Source: Clostridiaceae bacterium
Lineage (GTDB): Bacteria > Bacillota > Clostridia > Saccharofermentanales > DTU023
Direction: 5' to 3'
DNA length: 57,496 nucleotides
Assembly: GCA_012518795.1 (NCBI GenBank)
Contig: JAAYRL010000047.1
Coordinates: 1-57,496 of the forward strand
Positions 15,066 to 24,535 of this stretch are shown in pieces. Below the pieces are notes generated by a model. The model did not search any database. It was not told where the DNA came from and saw only the letters and a list, made by a program, of their open reading frames with translations. Position numbers and translations under genes: made by a program. The first letter of the stretch is position 1. Each line of letters starts with the position of its first letter.

Positions 15066-16943
15066 ATGCAAGAAGCTAACCGGACAAAAGATAAAAAGGA
15101 AGAGAGCTTACCGGGCGTTTCGAAAGGAACGGGTGGTGCGGGTCGTGTTGCCGGTCTTTTAGCATCAGGCAGTGCAAAAGATAATAAAGGCACTCTTCTG
15201 AGATTGCTCAAAAACATCAGTCCTTTTAAATGGTTTTTTATTGCAGCAATCATTTTGACCTTAATGGCTTCAGGTGCGCAAATTTTTATTCCCCGCATGA
15301 TTGGCAATATTATCAATACAATTACTTCTACTTTGCAGCAAAATATTGCGCTTGATTGGTTGGGTTTCCGAAATTTAGCAATAATCCTGATTCTTTTATT
15401 TATTGTTCAGTTTTTATCAACCTATTTTTCCAATGTTTTATTAGTGAAAATGACACAAAAGTTGATACGCTCTATTCGCAATCAAATGCAGGAAAAATTG
15501 AATCGTCTGACTTTAAAATATTTCGATCGCTCCTCAACGGGTGACATGGTCTCGTTGTTAACAAATGATCTGGACAATGTTGCGAATACTTTGCAAACCG
15601 GCTTGACCAGCTCTTTAACTGCAATCGTCATATTAATCGGTGTCGTAATTATGATGTTTAATATACATGCGATTTTGGCTCTGCTCGCTATGGTTGTAAT
15701 TCCGATTTCTTACCTTTTGGTCAAGTACCTGGTTAAAAAAGCCAAGCCTATTTTCCAAAGAAATGCAAAATTCACCGGTCATTTCAGCGGACAAATCGAA
15801 GAAATTTATAATGGTGAAGATATTGTTAAGCATTACAATCTGGGCGAAGAATTAAAAGCGGAAATGTCAGATTTGAATGAAAGATTATATGAAAGTGAAT
15901 GGAAATCATCCTTGGTTTCTTTTCTTACTAGACCTGCAGGCGATTTAATTTTAAATGCGAATTATGTTTTGGTGGCAATTTTAGGCGGCTACTATGTAAT
16001 TAGCGGTGCTTTGTCTTTGGGCGAATTTCAGGCTTTTATTCAATATACGCAAATGTTGCGCAATCCTTTCAATCAAGTTTTGGGAATCCTCAATACAATC
16101 ATGTCCGCTTTGGCTTCGGCCGAACGAATTTTTTCATTCTTAGATGCGGAAGAAACGCTACAAGCAGGCACAGCAGAAATCGATATAAGTAAAACACGAG
16201 GTAAGATTGAATTTAAGCAAGTTAATTTTGGCTATACGGATGAATTGTTATTTAAAAACGTCAATTTAAAAGTCAATCCCGGCGAACAAATAGCGATTGT
16301 CGGTACAACCGGTGCCGGTAAAACAACACTCGTGAATTTATTGATGCGTTTTTATGAAATCGCTGACGGAAAAATTATTTTGGATGATAGTGATACTAAA
16401 GAATACCATACGGATGAATTGAGAAAAGCATATGCCATGGTTTTACAGGATACGTGGCTTTTCTCCGGAACGATTCGTGACAATATCGCTTATGGTGCAG
16501 CTATTTTAAGCGGAGAGGATTTATCGGATGTACCTTTAGCAGATATTGAAGCAGCGGCTCAATTAGCGCGTGCTGATTCTTTTATCGAACGTCTGCCCGA
16601 AGGATATGACACGATGTTAACAGAAGGAGCCGGCAATATCAGTCATGGCGAACGTCAATTGTTGACAATTGCGCGAGCAATGATCAAAAAAGCGCCGATC
16701 ATTATTCTGGATGAAGCTACATCTTCGGTTGATACGCGGACAGAGCTTTTTATTCAACAAGCTATGAAGGAATTAACCTCAAATACGACTAGTTTTGTCA
16801 TAGCTCATAGACTTTCTACGATTCATGATGCGGATCGGATCATAGTTATGGATCAGGGTGCAATCATTGAAGTCGGTACGCACGCAGCTCTGCTTAAAAA
16901 AGGCGGTCGCTATGCCGAAATGTACACAGCCGGCCAATTATAA
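15066..16943 (+). CDS. ABC exporter half-transporter, consensus subunit
   Basis: A 625-residue membrane domain plus nucleotide-binding domain protein. A Gly/Ala/Lys-rich N-terminal tail of about 45 residues precedes the first helix. Walker A is GTTGAGKTT, the signature is ISHGERQL, Walker B is IIILDEATSSVD with the catalytic Glu present, and the H-loop is AHRLS. With the degenerate partner upstream it should form a heterodimeric drug or lipid exporter of the BmrCD/LmrCD type. AGGAGAAG precedes the ATG. Its end overlaps the convergent SDR gene by six bases. Confidence 0.92.
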   Translation: MQEANRTKDKKEESLPGVSKGTGGAGRVAGLLASGSAKDNKGTLLRLLKNISPFKWFFIAAIILTLMASGAQIFIPRMIGNIINTITSTLQQNIALDWLGFRNLAIILILLFIVQFLSTYFSNVLLVKMTQKLIRSIRNQMQEKLNRLTLKYFDRSSTGDMVSLLTNDLDNVANTLQTGLTSSLTAIVILIGVVIMMFNIHAILALLAMVVIPISYLLVKYLVKKAKPIFQRNAKFTGHFSGQIEEIYNGEDIVKHYNLGEELKAEMSDLNERLYESEWKSSLVSFLTRPAGDLILNANYVLVAILGGYYVISGALSLGEFQAFIQYTQMLRNPFNQVLGILNTIMSALASAERIFSFLDAEETLQAGTAEIDISKTRGKIEFKQVNFGYTDELLFKNVNLKVNPGEQIAIVGTTGAGKTTLVNLLMRFYEIADGKIILDDSDTKEYHTDELRKAYAMVLQDTWLFSGTIRDNIAYGAAILSGEDLSDVPLADIEAAAQLARADSFIERLPEGYDTMLTEGAGNISHGERQLLTIARAMIKKAPIIILDEATSSVDTRTELFIQQAMKELTSNTTSFVIAHRLSTIHDADRIIVMDQGAIIEVGTHAALLKKGGRYAEMYTAGQL

Positions 16944-17681
16944 AAAAGGTTCTTTATTTGCCCGATGGATACCGATCTCATCAATCACTGCATTGGTATG
17001 ACGATGTTCTAATAGGAATAAAATGGTATCAGCAATTATTTCAGGTTGAATCATTTCATCAGGCATCAAATCCGGTCTGGCTAACGCAACCATTTCTGTA
17101 TATACCCCACCGGGCGAGATAACATGTACTCTTAAATTTTTCTTATAATACTCTGCAGCAAGAGATTTAGACCAACCTAATAATGCACTTTTACTACTGG
17201 AATAAACACTTTGCTGAACATATCCTTTATGTGCTACAACCGAGGCAATATTGATGACTGTGGCAAAATCTGATTTAAGCAAATGAGGCAAAGCCTTTTG
17301 CGTTAAAAAATAAGATGCTTTGGTATTTAAAGTGAAAATTCGATCATATTCTTCGACTGTGACATCTTCAAAAGCTGTATTCTGTGCGATACCTGCATTA
17401 TTAATCAATATATCAAGACAGCCGAATGCTTCTAAAGTTGCATCAATAATCAAATCAATAGCTTCTTTATTATATAGATTAGCTATGCAGATTTCTGCTT
17501 CGCCACCGATAGCCTTAACACTTTCAGCGAGTTGTTGTAATTTATCCGGATTTCTGCCGGCAAGCATCAAACGCATATTTCTTGTGGCTAAGGCTTTGGC
17601 AATTACTTGACCGATTCCGCCTGAGGCTCCGGTTAAAATGACAACTTTATCTTTCAAATAATTATTTCTTAGAGTATTCAT
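16938..17681 (-). CDS. SDR family oxidoreductase
   Basis: A 247-residue classical short-chain dehydrogenase/reductase. TGASGGIG binds the nucleotide near residue 18, followed by INNAG, and the catalytic S...YSSSK. AGRNPDKL after the second strand suggests NADP(H). The substrate is unknown. The start MNTLRNNYLKDK is preferred over one nine codons upstream because AAGGAAG (17691-17697) lies 9 bases before it. Its stop overlaps the end of the ABC gene, a tight convergent arrangement. Confidence 0.9.
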   Translation of the reverse strand: MNTLRNNYLKDKVVILTGASGGIGQVIAKALATRNMRLMLAGRNPDKLQQLAESVKAIGGEAEICIANLYNKEAIDLIIDATLEAFGCLDILINNAGIAQNTAFEDVTVEEYDRIFTLNTKASYFLTQKALPHLLKSDFATVINIASVVAHKGYVQQSVYSSSKSALLGWSKSLAAEYYKKNLRVHVISPGGVYTEMVALARPDLMPDEMIQPEIIADTILFLLEHRHTNAVIDEIGIHRANKEPFL

Positions 17682-17868
17682 TGGTACATACTTCCTTGTT
17701 GATTTCATTCTTTAATCTATTACGTTCCAATAGCAGCTTCCTGACAAGCACACTCGCAGTATTTTTATTACCAAGTTTTCACGTATTGTAATACATTAGT
17801 TAAAATATAGGTAGATAATTCATATGAAATCTTATATAACTTAATTCTTGAAAATGCCTCATAAAGGT

Positions 17869-19128
17869 TTAATTTCTCAAGCAACCAATAGGAATCACAT
17901 ACACGCCATCTTCTCTTCGATATGCATAGCCACTTCCTGTAATAACCGCTAAGAAAGAAGGTGATTTCATCGAATCTTTATCAATTTTATCAGCTAGTTT
18001 TATTAAACTTTCAGCCCCTTCATCAACAGCTCTATTTCCTAATTTTACTTCTATTGCTCCCCACTGACCATTTGGGAAATGTAATATTGCATCAGCTTCT
18101 TGGCCGCTATGGTCGCGGTAATGATATACGCTACCACCCAAACTTTCAGCATAGATTCTTAAATCTCTCACCACTAAAGACTCGAATAATAACCCCATGG
18201 TTTCTAAATCATTCAACAAATCGACCGGATTTGCATCAAGAAAACAGGCTGCAATTGCAGGGTCGACGAAATGTCTTGTAGAACTTGTTGCAATAGTGGT
18301 CTTTGACCTTAATTTCGGGCTCCATGCCTTCAAATCTTCAATTACAAATATTTTTTGTAAAGCTTCCAGATACTCACCTACTGTCTTTCTATTTATCGAA
18401 TCAAAATTTCGGGTAACGTCACTTGTTATGGTTTGTATCGTTGATTGAGTTGAAATATGACGAGAATAAGATCTTAGAACTTGATAAACTTTTTCGCTAT
18501 CACGGCTGATTCCATCAGCTGTCGAAATTTCAGTATTGACTATAGCTTTGCAGTAACCGGCAACCTGCCTTTGTTTAACTTCTAAAGGTTTACCTATAGA
18601 AGCCGGCCATCCCCCACCGACAATTAAATTAGCAATATCTTCGATGGTGTGAGGTGATTTGCTTGCTATCTCTTCACTTTTTAGTAATTGAGTAATGCTG
18701 ACTTCTCCATTTGAATCCCCACTTTCAAATAGGCTCATTGTCCTCATTTTTAATCTGGAAATTCTTCCGGTTCCCGTATGTGCAATTAAGGACTTATCAA
18801 CACTCGTCGAACCGGTAAGAATATATAAACCGGTTTCGGATCTTTGGTCTATACTAAATCTTACCGAGTCCCAGAGCTGAGGAGCATCTTGCCATTCATC
18901 AATTAGCCTGGGATTATCGCCCTCTAACAATAAAGAAGGTTTGACATCTGCTAATCTTAGGTTTTGTTCTCTTTCATCAGGGTTTTGAAGAAAAAGAGTA
19001 CTCTTTGCTTTGTTTAATCCTGTTGTTGTTTTTCCACACCATTTCGGCCCTGTTATTAAGACCGCACCAAATGCTTCGAGCTCTTTCTCAAGTAATCCAT
19101 CCACTAATCTAGGCAAATATTGTTTCAT
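17869..19128 (-). CDS. DUF4143 ATPase with intact nuclease-like C terminus
   Basis: A 419-residue P-loop ATPase. Walker A is GPKWCGKTT near residues 27-35, Walker B is RLIDEWQDAPQLW, then ILTGSTSVD. A DUF4143 domain follows: GISRDSEKVYQVLRSYSRH, a winged-helix part, then QEADAILHF and WGAIEVKLG, an intact D...ExK core. AGGAGGATCTTT before the ATG at 19128 fixes the start; a longer frame upstream runs into repeats. The cellular role is not established. It lies beside an hsdM fragment and a broken relative of itself, which suggests a decaying accessory island. Confidence 0.88.
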   Translation of the reverse strand: MKQYLPRLVDGLLEKELEAFGAVLITGPKWCGKTTTGLNKAKSTLFLQNPDEREQNLRLADVKPSLLLEGDNPRLIDEWQDAPQLWDSVRFSIDQRSETGLYILTGSTSVDKSLIAHTGTGRISRLKMRTMSLFESGDSNGEVSITQLLKSEEIASKSPHTIEDIANLIVGGGWPASIGKPLEVKQRQVAGYCKAIVNTEISTADGISRDSEKVYQVLRSYSRHISTQSTIQTITSDVTRNFDSINRKTVGEYLEALQKIFVIEDLKAWSPKLRSKTTIATSSTRHFVDPAIAACFLDANPVDLLNDLETMGLLFESLVVRDLRIYAESLGGSVYHYRDHSGQEADAILHFPNGQWGAIEVKLGNRAVDEGAESLIKLADKIDKDSMKSPSFLAVITGSGYAYRREDGVYVIPIGCLRN

Positions 19129-19157
19129 AAAGATCCTCCTGACTAATTGTACAATAC

Positions 19158-19226
19158 AACTCCCAGATTTCAAAGATACTAACTCCCAAGTTTCCAGCTT
19201 TTTAACTCCCGGATTTCTACTCTTTC
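19158..19226 (-). repeat. Three 23-bp repeats with GGGAGTT before the DUF4143 gene
   Basis: AACTCCC on the plus strand occurs at 19158, 19181 and 19204, exactly 23 bp apart, each followed by a similar RRRTTTC stretch. On the coding strand this is GGGAGTT, 30 to 90 bases before the start codon. About two helical turns of spacing suggests an operator array. Confidence 0.65.
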
Positions 19227-19512
19227 GTGTCCACTTTTAGTGTAGCTGCACTAAAACTTCGACGGCAGCCGTTGTATTGTATACCATTTTCGCTAAAGTA
19301 CCTCTCTGTATTATAGGCCTAATATTTCTGTCGTAATATATTGTGCCAAAAGGAGGTGGGACTGTAAAACGTGTAAAATCCGCATGCATTCTTCAAACTC
19401 TGCTTTTCACACAAAAGCCCGAATTGGGCTATAGTAGAGAGCTGGCATTAAAAACTAACCGAGAAGAAGTCGAGCATTATAAAGCAACCCTCGAACGTGC
19501 AAGAACAAAATA
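19227..19512. other. Intergenic stretch beside the hsdM remnant
   Basis: It holds an inverted repeat TTTTAGTG/CACTAAAA (19235-19256), a short dyad ACGGC/GCCGT (19262-19272), and no convincing gene. Reading frames that cross it show no family resemblance. It probably is the scar of lost restriction-modification DNA. Confidence 0.4.
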
Positions 19513-19947
19513 TCAGAGAGTTAACGTTGCCGAACAAGAAGCCGGATCATATACCTTATTAACTTCGGTTTTTCCGACTAAAGCCAATCTTGTCAGAAGT
19601 TCAGAGACTTCTTGCGGTGTGAAATATTCACCGCCGGATTTTCCTGCGTTGGAAGCATACATACCCATCAGAAATTCGTAGGCATCGCCGAAAGCATCGA
19701 TTGAATTATCTTGATAGTTGCCGAGTTGCATTTCCGACACGGAGTTGATGAGTTTAACCAGTTTTTCATTTCTCTTGGGAACACTGCTGCCAAGTTTGTT
19801 GGAATTAACATCCATATCATCAAACAGACCTTTGAAATTGTCTTCACTGTCCGTACCCTGAGCGGAGTTCTCGATGTTTTTGAAGATAGTTTCCAAGGTT
19901 TCATTTAAATTTGGATCATCTTTTGCTCTCCGTTTTAGATAAATACT
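19513..19947 (-). pseudogene. hsdM: hsdM fragment (type I restriction-modification methyltransferase)
   Basis: The minus-strand frame from about 19947 reads like the central part of HsdM: RAKDDPNLNETLETIFKNIE, then LFDDMDVNSNKLG, YQDNSIDAFGDAYEFLMGMY, GGEYFTPQEVSELL and VYDPA. After VYDPA the expected AdoMet-binding continuation (CGSGSLLL) is replaced by SCSATLTL and a stop. The N-terminal domain and everything after motif I are gone, so methyltransferase activity is not possible. No hsdS or hsdR is visible in the window. It is a remnant of a deleted restriction-modification locus. Confidence 0.85.
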
Positions 19948-19955
19948 AATTTAAT

Positions 19956-20741
19956 CTATTTCAATTCGTTTTCAATTTCCTCGATTGTCGGCATAGCGGA
20001 TGAACAAATCTTTAAATCTCTGATACACAACGATTCAAATAAAAAGCCCAAAGTCTGAAAATCTCTATTAAAATAATCAGGTGAAAGTCCCATTGCCGCA
20101 ACAGCAATTGATGGATCAATAAGATTTCTTTTAGGGGATGATTGAATTGCAGTTTTTGATCGAATAGCCGGAGACCAAGCATCTATGTCATCAATTATAA
20201 AAAGTTTTTCTAACGCATTAATATATTCAAAAAAAGTGCTTTCTCCAATATTATGATTTGCTTTCACATCTCCATAAATCGTTTTTGTTAGAGCCGTTGT
20301 ACAAATATTTCGTGCATAAGATTGTAATATGCCTTGAGTCCATCTTTCGTTTCTTTTTACTCCATCAATGTGAGAAACATCCACAGAATATGTTTGCTTA
20401 AATAAATCCCGTGCCAATTGTAATTTTGTTTTTCTATTCTTTTTTACGAATAGCACCCCAAAGTTTCGGTACATCTTGCCATTCATCAAAGAGTATTGGC
20501 TTTTCGCCCAGCAATAATTTTTTTGGAGAGGTTTCTCCGATCATTAATAAATTGTCGCGATATTCTTCATCCTGAAACTCAACAACGATTTTGCCTTTTG
20601 CTTAGCTGATGTCGTCTTGCCACATCCCTTTGGACCTTTAATCCATGTCGCACCGAAAGCCTGCATATTTATATCCAGCAATCCATCTATAATTCGTTTT
20701 TTGTATTCCTTACTACACTTCCCGATATCATTTAGGAACAT
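19956..20741 (-). pseudogene. DUF4143 ATPase, frameshifted and internally deleted
   Basis: The N-terminal part (20741-20544) has KGPKGCGKTT (Walker A). A second frame carries KPILFDEWQDVPKLWGAI (Walker B). A third frame (from about 20489 to 19956) has the DUF4143 middle, LARDLFKQTY...GVKRNERW...QSYARN and FLFESLCIRDLKI. The segment between Walker B and the DUF4143 domain is missing, as is the nuclease-like end, which is replaced by a short unrelated tail. At least two frameshifts and two deletions make it non-functional. It is a close cousin of the intact gene at 17869-19128. Confidence 0.85.
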
Positions 20742-20929
20742 ATTTCTCTGTTAATTCTAATACGATAATATGGTTTCGTTAAGAAAATTCTGGAGCAATT
20801 TGCGGTATTATGCTGGAATGATTTGATGCATTTCGACAGAGTTATTTGTGATAATATTGTGGTCACTTTAACAGTTCGAATACTATGACACTCTCAAATC
20901 TCTGATCTTTATATTATTTCCGATTTTTG

Positions 20930-21517
20930 TTATTCTGTCCAACCGTACCGCCCTTTAAGTTCTACAAATCGAACCATCGCAACTGTTTCCGTATTTATTT
21001 TGCCGCTATCAGTCTTCGTAATAAGTTTAAGTTCCTGAAAATCCTGCGGACCGATTGGAACAACCATTCTGCCGCCTGTTGCCAATTGATTGACCAATTC
21101 GTCCGGCAAAAGACCTGCTGCCGCAGTTACCATAATTCTGTCATAAGGAGCATGTTCCTGCCATCCGATGCTGCCGTCGCCGACCTTATAATAGATATTC
21201 GAAAAATTTAATGTCTCTAATCTCTTCTTTGCTTCTTCCGCCAATTCATTAATTCTTTCCACTGTATAAACTTTCTCTGACATTTTGGCAAGCAGAGCTG
21301 TCTGAAAACCTGAACCGGTTCCAATCTCCAACACCTTGCTATTGTTTTTCGGTTCCAGAAGCCGTGTCATTTCCAACACAAGGCTGGGCTGAGAAATTGT
21401 TTGCCCGAATCCTATGGGCAAAGGTGCATCTATATTTGCATGTTTTTTCATATCATTTCCGATAAAAAATGAACGATCCAATGAACGAAAATAAGTTTCA
21501 AGCTTCTGCCAATCCAT
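20930..21517 (-). CDS. pcm: Protein-L-isoaspartate O-methyltransferase
   Basis: A 195-residue AdoMet-dependent enzyme that methylates isoaspartyl residues in damaged proteins. Motif I is VLEIGTGSGFQTALLA, preceded by the family segment PLPIGFGQTISQPSLV. YDRIMVTAAAGLLP and GGRMVVPIG follow, as is usual. The start at 21517 is chosen because GAGG lies 8 bases before it; an ATG seven codons upstream has no ribosome site. It stands alone and no clear terminator follows. Confidence 0.92.
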   Translation of the reverse strand: MDWQKLETYFRSLDRSFFIGNDMKKHANIDAPLPIGFGQTISQPSLVLEMTRLLEPKNNSKVLEIGTGSGFQTALLAKMSEKVYTVERINELAEEAKKRLETLNFSNIYYKVGDGSIGWQEHAPYDRIMVTAAAGLLPDELVNQLATGGRMVVPIGPQDFQELKLITKTDSGKINTETVAMVRFVELKGRYGWTE

Positions 21518-21823
21518 TACTACTACCTCGTTTTCCATTAAATTGTATTACGTAGATTCAGGTTCCGTTATTTTCTCATACTTCTATCGATGTATATACA
21601 TTCTTGTCATATCTCCCACCTTAGTGTTATATAACGATATTTTTTCATTTGTTCATACACTCAAATTAATTATTGTCTTTATGGAAAGTTGTCTAGTTTA
21701 CATATCTTATTATATCTGATAGATGATAAAATAGAATGAATATATCTTATTAATAATGATAAAAGATATGCGTCTTTATCTCTAATACAAAGTAATTCAA
21801 TGTAGAATTTTAAGGTGAGGTTT

Positions 21824-22753
21824 ATGAAATTTATATCTTATTTATATCAGGATAAAGCTGACTATGGTGTGATGAATGCTGATAATTTAATTGTTTCGAT
21901 GTTAGATATTTTGAAAAAGTTAAATCTTAATTCGAATATGAAAGATGGCAGAGAGGTTCTGCAAGATTTATTGTCTTTCATTCAGAAGTACGGAAATACC
22001 TTGAATTCTCAGATTGATTCAGTTTTGCCTGATTTATTGAACAAAGCAATTCCTGTGGCTTCAGTAAAATTGCTTGCGCCGATCAAATATCCGATCAGGA
22101 ATATTTTTTGTGTCGGCAAGAATTATAAAGATCATGCTTTGGAAGTTACACAGTTTACCAATGAGGCATCAGCTGAGTTGCCACAACATCCGATTTATTT
22201 TAGCAAAGCAACAAATCGGCTGTTAGCTGATCAAGAGCCGATAATTGTTCGTAAGAAATATGCACAGAAACTGGACTATGAAGTTGAGTTGGCTTTGATT
22301 ATAGGCAAAGCAGGTTGCGATATTGAACCTGATCAGGCTGCTGATTACCTTTTCGGATATGCGATCGGTAATGATATTTCAGCACGCGATTTGCAAAATG
22401 AACGGGGACAATGGTTTAGAGGCAAAAGTCTGGATAATTCCCTTCCTCTGGGCCCATGGATCGTGAGTCGTGATGAAATCACATTTCCGCCTCTGTTAAA
22501 TATTTCGGCAAAAATTAATGGCGAGCTGAGGCAAAGCTCTAATACGAAAGAATTTATTTTTGACATTCCGACTTTAATTGCTGACTTATCGAGAGGTCTG
22601 ACTTTATTTCCGGGTGATATTATTTTGACCGGAACACCCGCCGGTGTCGGTGTTGCAATGAATCCACCCCAATATCTCAAGTCCGGGGATGTAATTGAAT
22701 TTGAAATTGAGCAAATCGGAACTTTAACGAATATGGTTAAATTAATTGATTAG
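21824..22753 (+). CDS. Fumarylacetoacetate hydrolase family protein
   Basis: A 309-residue protein with an N-terminal domain of about 80 residues and a C-terminal FAH core. The core starts at IFCVGKNYKDHA; LDYEVELALIIGK (metal ligands), GYAIGNDISARDLQ and LTGTPAGVGV follow. Family members hydrolyse or decarboxylate acylpyruvates or isomerise/hydrolyse 2-oxo acids with Mg2+. The substrate here is unknown; acylpyruvase/oxaloacetate decarboxylase-type activity is plausible. ATG at 21824 is chosen because AAGGTGAGG lies directly before it. Part of the 3' end is duplicated after the stop. Confidence 0.9.
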   Translation: MKFISYLYQDKADYGVMNADNLIVSMLDILKKLNLNSNMKDGREVLQDLLSFIQKYGNTLNSQIDSVLPDLLNKAIPVASVKLLAPIKYPIRNIFCVGKNYKDHALEVTQFTNEASAELPQHPIYFSKATNRLLADQEPIIVRKKYAQKLDYEVELALIIGKAGCDIEPDQAADYLFGYAIGNDISARDLQNERGQWFRGKSLDNSLPLGPWIVSRDEITFPPLLNISAKINGELRQSSNTKEFIFDIPTLIADLSRGLTLFPGDIILTGTPAGVGVAMNPPQYLKSGDVIEFEIEQIGTLTNMVKLID

Positions 22754-23135
22754 ATTACGAACGATGCAAATCGGAACTTTGACGAAGATCATTAATTATA
22801 GAGAAGCAATTGATGTAGCGGATTTACGAATTGAACATTATGAATGGTTCCAAATATATGCAGCAAGTGATCAACAAAAGATACTATAAACTGAAGTTTA
22901 CTGTCTTTACTGCATCAAAATACTTTAATTAACACGTAAGTTTGAAATAATTGGCAAGATAAATTATTCTTGTTAGATCAACTTGATTATTTGAGTGAGA
23001 TAAGTGAGTGACGCAAGATATAATTATGCTAAAATTAATGAATTAAAGGAGTTGTTAATTGTTTAAAAAACAATCAATCTATTTATTAGAAAATATTTTT
23101 GGATGAATAGAAAATAGGTATTTTTAGGAGTTATT
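22754..23135. other. 382-bp intergenic stretch with a copied gene end
   Basis: Bases from 22766 repeat those from 22711 (24 of 26 match), a partial copy of the FAH gene 3' end. The copy opens a 41-codon ORF (22764-22889, MQIGTLTKIINY...), which I regard as unlikely to be a gene. The rest is AT-rich leader of the DUF3048 gene with AGGAG before its ATG. Confidence 0.5.
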
Positions 23136-24257
23136 ATGAAAAATTTTATATCAAAATCTTTAATTATAATTTTAATTATCAGTATGAGTTTATCGGTTGG
23201 TTGTAAAAAATCAAAAAGTGATGAATTAGAACAAACAAATAAAGATAAGAAAGATAATAAAGTTACTGATAAACAAGTAGAATCGAAAGCTATTGAAATT
23301 ATAGACGAAACCGATCAAACAAAAATTGAACCGGAAGTTATTGAATCTGATCAAGAGCGAACCGAGCTTTCAAAATTTGCCGGCCGTCCGATTTCTAAAG
23401 AAGATAATGCAAAGATACCGCTTGCGGTAATGATTGACAATAGTCCCCCGGCCAGAATGCATGCCGGAATGCGTCAAGCTGACATGGTTTTCGAGATGCG
23501 GGTAGAGGGTACATACACTCGTTACCTTGTCATTTTCCATTCACAAGAAGCTGATTTGATCGGACCGATTCGCTCAGCACGTAAATACTATATTGAGCGT
23601 ATGCAGGAATTTGATGCCGGATATGCTCATGTCGGAGGCTCGGGCGAAGCCACGGAAATCTTGGCAAACGGTGATTATAATGATTTGGATGCCATGTTTG
23701 CACCTGCTTATGCAATGTGGAGATATAATGATACCGGAAAGGTCGCACCACATAATATGTATTCAAAGACAGAGGCTTTGCGCGAATTTGCCGAGAGCAG
23801 AGGATATCCGGCAACTACAGATAAAGAAGGATATGCTTTTAATGCTGAAGCAAAAGCTCCTAATGGCGAAAAAGCCGAATCTGTTGAGGTCAGCTATTTC
23901 TTTGATAATAACAGTTTATTCACATATATGCCGGAAACCCAAACATATAATTTAATCAAAGACGGTGTTGAGCAAGTAGATGAAAATGATCAACAAGGAT
24001 TCGAGATTACCAACATTATTATTCAAGAGTCTGAATATCATCCGCATCCGACAGTTGAAGGCATTTTGACACTGGATCATATCGGCAAAGGTACCGGATA
24101 CTATATTTCACAAGGTCAATATGTTCCGCTGACTTGGGAAAAACAAGATGCTGTAAGCAAAACAAAATATTTTGTTGATGGTGAGGAATTGAAACTTAAT
24201 CCGGGGCAAACTTGGGTTTTAGTAACCGGAACTGAAACAGACATTACAATCAAATAA
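23136..24257 (+). CDS. DUF3048 (YerB-like) lipoprotein
   Basis: A 373-residue exported lipoprotein with lipobox LSVGC, cysteine at residue 23. An acidic/basic linker precedes the DUF3048 domain: RPISKEDNAKIPLAVMIDNSPPARMHAGMR..ADMVFEM, GPIRSARKYY, YAHVGGSGEA. The C-terminal part (residues about 255-373) is the usual second domain with GTGYYISQGQYVPLTW. Bacillus YerB is the named relative; molecular function is not settled. It is followed by a clear terminator. It begins a run of envelope genes. Confidence 0.9.
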   Translation: MKNFISKSLIIILIISMSLSVGCKKSKSDELEQTNKDKKDNKVTDKQVESKAIEIIDETDQTKIEPEVIESDQERTELSKFAGRPISKEDNAKIPLAVMIDNSPPARMHAGMRQADMVFEMRVEGTYTRYLVIFHSQEADLIGPIRSARKYYIERMQEFDAGYAHVGGSGEATEILANGDYNDLDAMFAPAYAMWRYNDTGKVAPHNMYSKTEALREFAESRGYPATTDKEGYAFNAEAKAPNGEKAESVEVSYFFDNNSLFTYMPETQTYNLIKDGVEQVDENDQQGFEITNIIIQESEYHPHPTVEGILTLDHIGKGTGYYISQGQYVPLTWEKQDAVSKTKYFVDGEELKLNPGQTWVLVTGTETDITIK

Positions 24258-24293
24258 TATGGTTTATAAAATTTAATATGATTTATAAAATTC
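24255..24293. repeat. 19-bp tandem duplication starting at the stop codon
   Basis: TAATATGGTTTATAAAATT begins with the stop codon at 24255 and repeats as TAATATGATTTATAAAATT at 24274. Confidence 0.8.
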
Positions 24294-24305
24294 TTTCAAA
24301 ATATC

Positions 24306-24343
24306 GAGCTCTGCAAATTTTGATTTGCTGAGCTCCGATTTTT
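24306..24343 (+). terminator. Rho-independent terminator after the DUF3048 gene
   Basis: GAGCTC (24306) ... GAGCTC (24330-24335) with inner GCAAAT/ATTTGC gives a 13-bp stem with one mismatch and a 4-base loop. CGATTTTT follows. Confidence 0.88.
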
Positions 24344-24535
24344 GAGAATATTTCATGCTCAAGGTACCGGTTTCTGCTCAGAATCCTATGAAGCAAACCA
24401 CTTATGGCTGTTTGAATAGCGTTGACTAGTTGAGAAATTACATATATATTTGTTATGCATATAAAACATCATTAATTCTAATTACTTACAAATCAAAAAC
24501 AGAAATAAGAATATAGAATAGAGAGTCTTTTTTGC

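Noticed and set aside
19343-19681. Plus-strand 112-codon ORF
   Set aside because: Its second half is antisense to the hsdM remnant and its start region shows no family resemblance, although an AAGGAGGTG lies near its beginning.
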